From Flavobacteriaceae bacterium (GTDB taxonomy: Bacteria; Bacteroidota; Bacteroidia; Flavobacteriales; Flavobacteriaceae), in assembly GCA_947446865.1 (NCBI GenBank), contig CANFHX010000009.1, forward strand, positions 1 to 64,000: a stretch of DNA of 64,000 nt. The letters run 5' to 3'. A program made the position numbers and the translations under genes. The notes below the pieces were generated by a model. The model saw nothing but the letters and a program-made list of their open reading frames with translations, was not told the origin of the DNA and searched no databases. Below are positions 58,880 through 64,000 of this stretch, one piece after another (within the stretch, counting starts at the first letter, position 1; each line of letters begins with the position of its first letter).

Positions 58880-61222
58880 TTAAAACTGCAATTTATAGAT
58901 AAAATTTGGAAAGAAACCCAGTTGATAGGTAGTATTCAAATTCATTTTTTGGTTATCGTAGGATTGTGAAAACATATTTTTATGATTGGTAACATTCTGT
59001 AAATCTAATGAAAACGATTGGGATAGTTTTTTGTTTTTGCTGTTAATGGTATAACTTCCTTTTAAATCCAATCGGAAATAATTGGCATAATTTGACGAAT
59101 AAGCATCCGTTGAAAATACTTCATGACCCGTAGTTTGCGATGCTGCGATATCTATAGGAGTAAAAGCGCGTCCTCCCGCATTAGTGAATTTGATATCGGT
59201 ACTTATTTTGTTTCTTTTCTCATCACCTACTTTCCATTCTTTTCCACCCAAAATATTGAAAACATATTTGCCATTGAATGCAGTATTTCTCTCCACACCA
59301 TCGCTACCTTTGTATTTTGAACTGTATAAAGAGGAAGTAAATAATCCGTAATAGCCTTTACTAAAGAATTTTTCGATTGTTATTTCGGCACCATAATTTT
59401 TTCCAGTTCCTGCATTGGTAAGGTTATCTTCTAAATCGGTTTTGAAACTTGAACCCGTATTGAGCATGGAATAACTACTCGAAAAAGTATTCACAGGTAC
59501 ATTCGAAATGGCTTGGTAATAGACTTCGGTTTTCAAGCGCCAATCTTTAAAGGGCTGTAAATCATAACCTAAAACAAAGTGCTGACTTTTAGTGAAATCT
59601 AAATTTTTATTGTTGTACGAATAGGATCCATCCGCATTTTGAGTCTGCAAAAAGTAAACATTTATAGGTTGCATTTGCGAATGTAAACCATATCCTAAAC
59701 TGAAACTGCTCTTACTATTTACAGCATATTTCAAGCCCAAACGTGGTTCTACCGAAAACGAATTATTCAAGAAAAACTTTTGTGAATGAATACCCGCATT
59801 TAAAATTAATTTCTCGCTAATGTTGTATTTACCATGAACAAACGCTTGCACCAAATTGGTATAACTGTTATAATCCCAAACTTGTTTCCAAGAATCTATA
59901 CTATTTTGTTTTGTTTTATAAAATAAATCCAAGCCCATTAATTCATCTTGAATTCCTGCTTTTATAAAAAACTTTGAATTTACTTTTAAGTTATAAGTCG
60001 AACTAAAATTATATCCTGTTTTAGCAACATTGCTAATTTCCTTAGTGAAATTAATATTTGCTATTCGATCAAAATCATACGAAGTTTGGTCTGTTTTAGA
60101 ATAATTCAAACCAATGGTAGAACTAATAAACGATTTAGGATTAATTTGCTTGAAATGATTTAAACCTACAATTCCAATTTTACTAGCAAAATCCACTTGA
60201 TTTCCGTTTCCGTATAAACTGTTGGAATTGCCACCACCAATATTTATTGTACTTGAAGCCAAAATTCCGAACATTGAAAATTTGCCGAATTTGGAAGTGC
60301 CACTATTTAATTTGAACGACAAATCTTGGTAAGAAGGAGTTGCTGTGGTTCCGATATTAACACCAACTGCTTGTGCAATACTGGCCAATCCATAACGGTA
60401 GCCAACCAAATAGGAAGAACCTTTTTCTTTGTTAATTGGACCTTCGGTAGTTGCTTCAAGACCTGTAATTACTCCAAATTGTAAAGTGGTTTCTCTTTTT
60501 TTGGAATTTCCATTTCTGAATCCTAAATCAAAAACACCTGAAGTTGCATTTCCATATTCGGCAGGAAAAGCAGAAGTAAAGAAATCAGAATTCTTTAATA
60601 AATTGGTATTCAATGCGCTTACCGCGCCACCTGTTGTTCCAACAGCAGCAAAGTGATTAGGATTGGTTACATTCATTCCGTCAATGCGCCATAACACTCC
60701 CACTGGTGAATTTCCTCTGATAACAATATCGTTTCTGGAGTCGTCTGGAGTGCTTACTCCAGCAAAATTGGCTGCCAATCGTGCCACATCACTCCTACCT
60801 CCTGCATAACGATTAACTTCTTCCATAGAGAAAGTTCGGGCGCTTACCGTGGCCAATTTATTAATAGTTCCTGCTTTGTTGGAGGCTTTTATAACAACTT
60901 CATCTAGTTTTTTGAATTCATCTTCCATGGTAATATCCAAAATTACTTCTTTGCCCGAAGTTACTATCACATTTGGAATCACCACTTCTTTATATCCTAT
61001 ATAGGAAACTTTAATTTCATAACGATCTGGAGCAATATCGGTTAAAATATAATTTCCTTTTTCATCCGTTATTGTTTGTTTTGAAGAATTATTTATTTGA
61101 ATCATTGCACCAATAATCGGTGTTTGAGACAATTTGTCAATCACAATTCCACGGATGTTTTGTTTGTTGTTTTGAGCAAATGTTGATGCTGAAATGAATA
61201 GTAATAAAAGGTATTTTTTCAT
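58880..61222 (-). CDS. TonB-dependent outer-membrane receptor
   Basis: The 780-residue protein has a signal peptide (ending TFAQ), an N-terminal CarboxypepD_reg-like domain (about 22-105; RGIVIDKLSQTPIIGAMIQI), a plug domain (about 110-230; NDIVIRGNSPVGVLWRIDGM) and an outer-membrane barrel to the final NFIYKLQF. It imports an unknown ligand driven by TonB. No SusD partner is present. Operon order is receptor, kinase, regulator, so a ligand-sensing feedback loop is likely. Confidence 0.92.
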   Translation of the reverse strand: MKKYLLLLFISASTFAQNNKQNIRGIVIDKLSQTPIIGAMIQINNSSKQTITDEKGNYILTDIAPDRYEIKVSYIGYKEVVIPNVIVTSGKEVILDITMEDEFKKLDEVVIKASNKAGTINKLATVSARTFSMEEVNRYAGGRSDVARLAANFAGVSTPDDSRNDIVIRGNSPVGVLWRIDGMNVTNPNHFAAVGTTGGAVSALNTNLLKNSDFFTSAFPAEYGNATSGVFDLGFRNGNSKKRETTLQFGVITGLEATTEGPINKEKGSSYLVGYRYGLASIAQAVGVNIGTTATPSYQDLSFKLNSGTSKFGKFSMFGILASSTINIGGGNSNSLYGNGNQVDFASKIGIVGLNHFKQINPKSFISSTIGLNYSKTDQTSYDFDRIANINFTKEISNVAKTGYNFSSTYNLKVNSKFFIKAGIQDELMGLDLFYKTKQNSIDSWKQVWDYNSYTNLVQAFVHGKYNISEKLILNAGIHSQKFFLNNSFSVEPRLGLKYAVNSKSSFSLGYGLHSQMQPINVYFLQTQNADGSYSYNNKNLDFTKSQHFVLGYDLQPFKDWRLKTEVYYQAISNVPVNTFSSSYSMLNTGSSFKTDLEDNLTNAGTGKNYGAEITIEKFFSKGYYGLFTSSLYSSKYKGSDGVERNTAFNGKYVFNILGGKEWKVGDEKRNKISTDIKFTNAGGRAFTPIDIAASQTTGHEVFSTDAYSSNYANYFRLDLKGSYTINSKNKKLSQSFSLDLQNVTNHKNMFSQSYDNQKMNLNTTYQLGFFPNFIYKLQF

Positions 61223-61320
61223 AAAAGAGAATATTTAAGTTGTAAAATTAAATAGTTCTAATAAAAGGAATTAGCCAAAAATTGTTGAATTGTAGAAAAA
61301 TCGTGTTGAGTTGTTATAAT

Positions 61321-61347
61321 AAAAAAACTGCTCCATTTCTGAAGCAG
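61321..61347 (-). terminator. Terminator of acs
   Basis: CTGCTCC / GAAGCAG (7 bp with one G-T pair, 6-nt loop) followed on the minus strand by seven T residues, about 35 nt after the acs stop codon. Confidence 0.8.
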
Positions 61348-61381
61348 CATTTAACTTAATAAACTAAATCTATAAAAAAAA

Positions 61382-63289
61382 CTATAATTTTCCTTCTTTA
61401 ATTTCGTCCACAATTTCTGGATTTAGCAAAGTAGAAGTATCACCAAAGTTTGAAAAATCTCCTTCCGCTATTTTACGTAATATTCTACGCATAATTTTTC
61501 CAGAACGGGTTTTTGGTAAACCAGAAACGAATTGAATTTTATCTAATTTGGCAATCGGTCCTATTTGATCTGAAATTAATTGGTTAATCTCTTTAGCCAA
61601 GTTCTCTTGATTTCTGCTTTCTCCAACTTCTTTCAAAATTACAAATCCGTAAAGTGCGTTACCTTTAATATCGTGTGGAAATCCTACAATAGCACTTTCT
61701 GCAACCGCTGGGTGCTCATTAATAGCATCCTCAATTGGCGCAGTTCCTAAATTATGTCCAGAAACAATAATTACATCATCTACCCTACCGGTGATTCTAT
61801 AATACCCTACTTCATCGCGTAAAGCACCGTCTCCAGTAAAATATTTACCTGGAAAAGCAGAGAAATAGGTTTCTTTATAACGTTGGTGATCGCCCCAAAT
61901 GGTTCTTGCCATAGCAGGCCAAGGGAATTTTATACACAAGCTACCAGTAACTTGATTACCTTCAATTTCGTTACGCAATTCGTCCATTAAAACGGGTTGA
62001 ATACCTGGTAAAGGTAAAGAAGCATAAGTTGGTTTAGTTGGAGTTACAAAAGGAATTGGCGAAATCATAATTCCTCCAGTTTCTGTTTGCCACCAAGTAT
62101 CTACTAATGGGCAACGTTTTCCACCAACGTGGTCATTATACCAGTGCCATGCTTCCTCATTAATTGGTTCTCCTACAGAACCTATAACTTTTAGGGAACT
62201 TAAAGGGAATTTTTGAACGTAACTTAAATTTTCTTTAGCCAAAGCACGAATTGCAGTTGGAGCGGTATAAAATTGATTCACTTGGTGTTTTTCAATTACT
62301 TCCCAAAAACGGCTATAATCTGGATAAGAAGGTACACCTTCAAAAATTACGGTTGTTGCACCATTTAATAATGGTCCGTATAAAATATAAGAATGTCCGG
62401 TAATCCAACCGATATCGGCAGTACACCAGTACACATCGTTTTCTTCGTAATTGAATATATTTTTAAAAGTATATGCTGTATATACCATATATCCTGCAGT
62501 GGTATGCACCATTCCTTTTGGTTTTCCAGTAGAACCAGAAGTATACAAAATGAATAAAGGATCTTCTGCATCCATAATTTCAGCAACACTATTGGAAAGC
62601 GCGGCATCCATTAAAGGTTGTAACCATTGGTCACGACCTTCTTTCATATTTACAGCAGTATTTGTTCTTTTAACAACTAATACTTTTTCAACACAAGGAG
62701 ATTTTTCTAATGCTTCATCTACAATTCCTTTTAAATCGATTGATTTGTTTCCACGGTAACTTCCATCAGAAGTGATAACCATTTTACAATCGGAATCATT
62801 TATCCTTGTAGATACTGCTGAGGATGAAAATCCAGCAAATACCACCGAATGTATTGCTCCAATTCTAGCACAAGCCAAAACCGAAACTGCCAATTCTGGA
62901 ATCATTGGTAAGTAAATACAAACTCTATCGCCTTTTTTTACTCCTTGTTCACGAAGTACGTTAGCCATTCTCGATACTCTGGCGTATAATTCGTTGTAAG
63001 AAATATGTTGTGCATCCTCAGTTGGATCGTTAGGTTCAAAAATGATGGCGGTTTTCTCGCCTCTTTTAGCAAGATGTCTGTCGATACAGTTTTTAGTAAT
63101 ATTAACTTTGGCATCCACAAACCATTTGAATTTAGATTCTTGCATGTCAAAATCCAATACTTTTTCCCATTTTTGGTACCAAGTAAAGTTTTCATCCGCA
63201 ATACGATCCCAGAATTTTCTTGGCTCGCGAACCGATTTTTTATACATTTTAAAGTAATGCTCTAAACTTTCTATTTTATAATAACTCAT
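61382..63289 (-). CDS. acs: Acetyl-CoA synthetase
   Basis: The 635-residue enzyme has the AMP-forming ligase motifs: ILYTSGSTGKPKGMVHT, VDTWWQTETGG, YYRITGRVDDVI and the C-terminal LPKTRSGKIMRR with the regulatory lysine K598, normally an acetylation site. An N-terminal ACAS_N segment (HYFKMYKKSVREPRKFWDRI) fits Acs proper. It activates acetate to acetyl-CoA in the cytoplasm. It lies downstream of another acyl-CoA synthetase on the same strand. Confidence 0.95.
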   Translation of the reverse strand: MSYYKIESLEHYFKMYKKSVREPRKFWDRIADENFTWYQKWEKVLDFDMQESKFKWFVDAKVNITKNCIDRHLAKRGEKTAIIFEPNDPTEDAQHISYNELYARVSRMANVLREQGVKKGDRVCIYLPMIPELAVSVLACARIGAIHSVVFAGFSSSAVSTRINDSDCKMVITSDGSYRGNKSIDLKGIVDEALEKSPCVEKVLVVKRTNTAVNMKEGRDQWLQPLMDAALSNSVAEIMDAEDPLFILYTSGSTGKPKGMVHTTAGYMVYTAYTFKNIFNYEENDVYWCTADIGWITGHSYILYGPLLNGATTVIFEGVPSYPDYSRFWEVIEKHQVNQFYTAPTAIRALAKENLSYVQKFPLSSLKVIGSVGEPINEEAWHWYNDHVGGKRCPLVDTWWQTETGGIMISPIPFVTPTKPTYASLPLPGIQPVLMDELRNEIEGNQVTGSLCIKFPWPAMARTIWGDHQRYKETYFSAFPGKYFTGDGALRDEVGYYRITGRVDDVIIVSGHNLGTAPIEDAINEHPAVAESAIVGFPHDIKGNALYGFVILKEVGESRNQENLAKEINQLISDQIGPIAKLDKIQFVSGLPKTRSGKIMRRILRKIAEGDFSNFGDTSTLLNPEIVDEIKEGKL

Positions 63290-63423
63290 TGTTTTTTTTG
63301 GTAATTAGTTAATAGTAACTAGTAATTAGTATTAAATTTGTGTAAATATAAGTATTCTATTATTTTGGTAAAGAATTTTCTTGCTAAATAGGTATAGGTA
63401 ATTAGATTAAAGAATATAGAATA

Positions 63424-63481
63424 AAGAAAATAGACCGTCTAACTAATGAATCGATTACAAAATTCTATTGTCTATTTTCTT
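63424..63481 (-). terminator. Long inverted repeat after the partial acyl-CoA synthetase gene
   Basis: Perfect 12-bp arms (AAGAAAATAGAC 63424-63435, GTCTATTTTCTT 63470-63481) are separated by 34 nt. The repeat starts 5 nt after the stop codon of the synthetase gene and probably helps to end its transcript; the loop is long for a classical terminator. Confidence 0.55.
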
Positions 63482-63486
63482 TTTTC

Positions 63487-64000
63487 TTATCTAAAAGAAC
63501 CAATTTTAGCTTTTTCAAATTCTCCTCTAATTTCATCTATAATAGCTTCATCATCTATAGTGGATGGTATTTGGAAATTATCTCCATCAGCTATGCTTCG
63601 TAATAATTTTCTTAAAATTTTACCCGAACGTGTTTTTGGTAAACGTTCTACAATAACTACATCTCTTAATGATGCTACTGCTCCAATTTTATCTCTTACT
63701 AAATGTACCACCTCATGTTGCAGTTGAAAATGTTCAATATCCTCACCATGTTTAATAACTACTAAACCTAAAGGAACCTGTCCTTTTAATGCATCATTAA
63801 TTCCAACTACAGCGCATTCAGCAACCGAATGGTGTGAAGAAACTATTTCTTCCATCTCGGCAGTAGAAAGCCTATGACCTGCTACATTTATTACATCATC
63901 TACTCTACCGGTGATGAAAATATAATTGTCATCATCTTTAAATCCTCCATCACCAGAGAAATAATATCCTGGAAATTTATTTAAATAGCCTTCTTGAAAT
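63487..64000 (-). CDS. Acyl-CoA synthetase, propionyl-CoA synthetase-like (partial)
   Basis: The frame is open to the window edge and covers the last 170 residues: FPGYYFSGDGGFKDDDNYIF, then ITGRVDDVINVAGHRLSTAE, and LPKTRSGKILRKLLRSIADG. The end PSTIDDEAIIDEIRGEF is closer to PrpE than to Acs. ATG 63855 is internal, not a start. The neighbouring acs suggests joint use of short-chain fatty acids. Confidence 0.88.
   Translation of the reverse strand, partial: FQEGYLNKFPGYYFSGDGGFKDDDNYIFITGRVDDVINVAGHRLSTAEMEEIVSSHHSVAECAVVGINDALKGQVPLGLVVIKHGEDIEHFQLQHEVVHLVRDKIGAVASLRDVVIVERLPKTRSGKILRKLLRSIADGDNFQIPSTIDDEAIIDEIRGEFEKAKIGSFR

Overview
The window comes from a low-GC member of the Bacteroidota, most likely a Flavobacterium or close Flavobacteriaceae relative. 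Reasons: many genes are preceded by the flavobacterial -7 box TAnnTTTG; there are type IX secretion (T9SS) C-terminal sorting domains, SusC-like carboxypeptidase-regulatory N-terminal domains, an HMG-CoA synthase of the mevalonate pathway, and several protein families typical of this group (CAL67264, DUF6155, YHYH). No rRNA or tRNA gene was seen.

Layout. 1-3931: end of an unknown gene, a gene-free stretch with a 21-22 bp periodic palindrome array, an orphan HigA-type antitoxin, an NtrC-like regulator lacking its DNA-binding domain, a one-domain helicase remnant, and a ParD/ParE-like pair. 4027-17368: housekeeping and envelope genes (MFS transporter, delta-60 repeat T9SS protein, ABC-F protein, oligopeptidase B, cysteine-synthase-like enzyme, M28 peptidase, lipoprotein superoxide dismutase, acyl-CoA-binding protein, phosphatidylserine decarboxylase). 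17369-19851: a repeat-rich island with a PIN toxin plus a short antitoxin-like gene and a decayed MNT-HEPN pair, among shuffled copies of intergenic repeats. 19852-30288: OmpA lipoprotein, glycosyltransferase, HsdR-N protein, holA, a four-gene surface-protein operon (T9SS protein, collagen-like protein, SUMF1-like protein, Cys-containing repeat protein), ettA and an M15 peptidase.

30395-41209 is the most unusual part: an array, all on the minus strand, of four cassettes encoding double-glycine-leader peptides. Each cassette has a conserved 39-bp upstream block, a leader-peptide gene (one with a nonsense mutation), a strong hairpin 4-13 nt after the peptide stop codon, partner genes (long TlpA-type thioredoxin lipoproteins, or pairs of carboxypeptidase-regulatory-like proteins), and then the first 26-39 codons of a C39 peptidase/ABC exporter gene, cut off and joined to the next cassette. 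No full exporter is present in the window. A protein with a C39-like domain, a VKOR domain and a DsbA-like domain heads the array. I infer a disulfide-dependent secreted-peptide (bacteriocin-like) locus that diversifies by cassette duplication and decay. One short thioredoxin gene carries TGA exactly at the first cysteine of its CxxC motif.

41457-64000: ordinary chromosomal genes, including an esterase, HMG-CoA synthase, a Nudix/thioesterase pair, a MscS channel, a DEAD/DEAH helicase, a cNMP/CBS/DUF294 protein with a DnaQ-like partner that has lost catalytic residues, a GDSL hydrolase, a polysaccharide deacetylase, a YHYH T9SS protein, a TonB-dependent receptor with a LytS/LytR-type two-component system, acetyl-CoA synthetase and the end of a second acyl-CoA synthetase.
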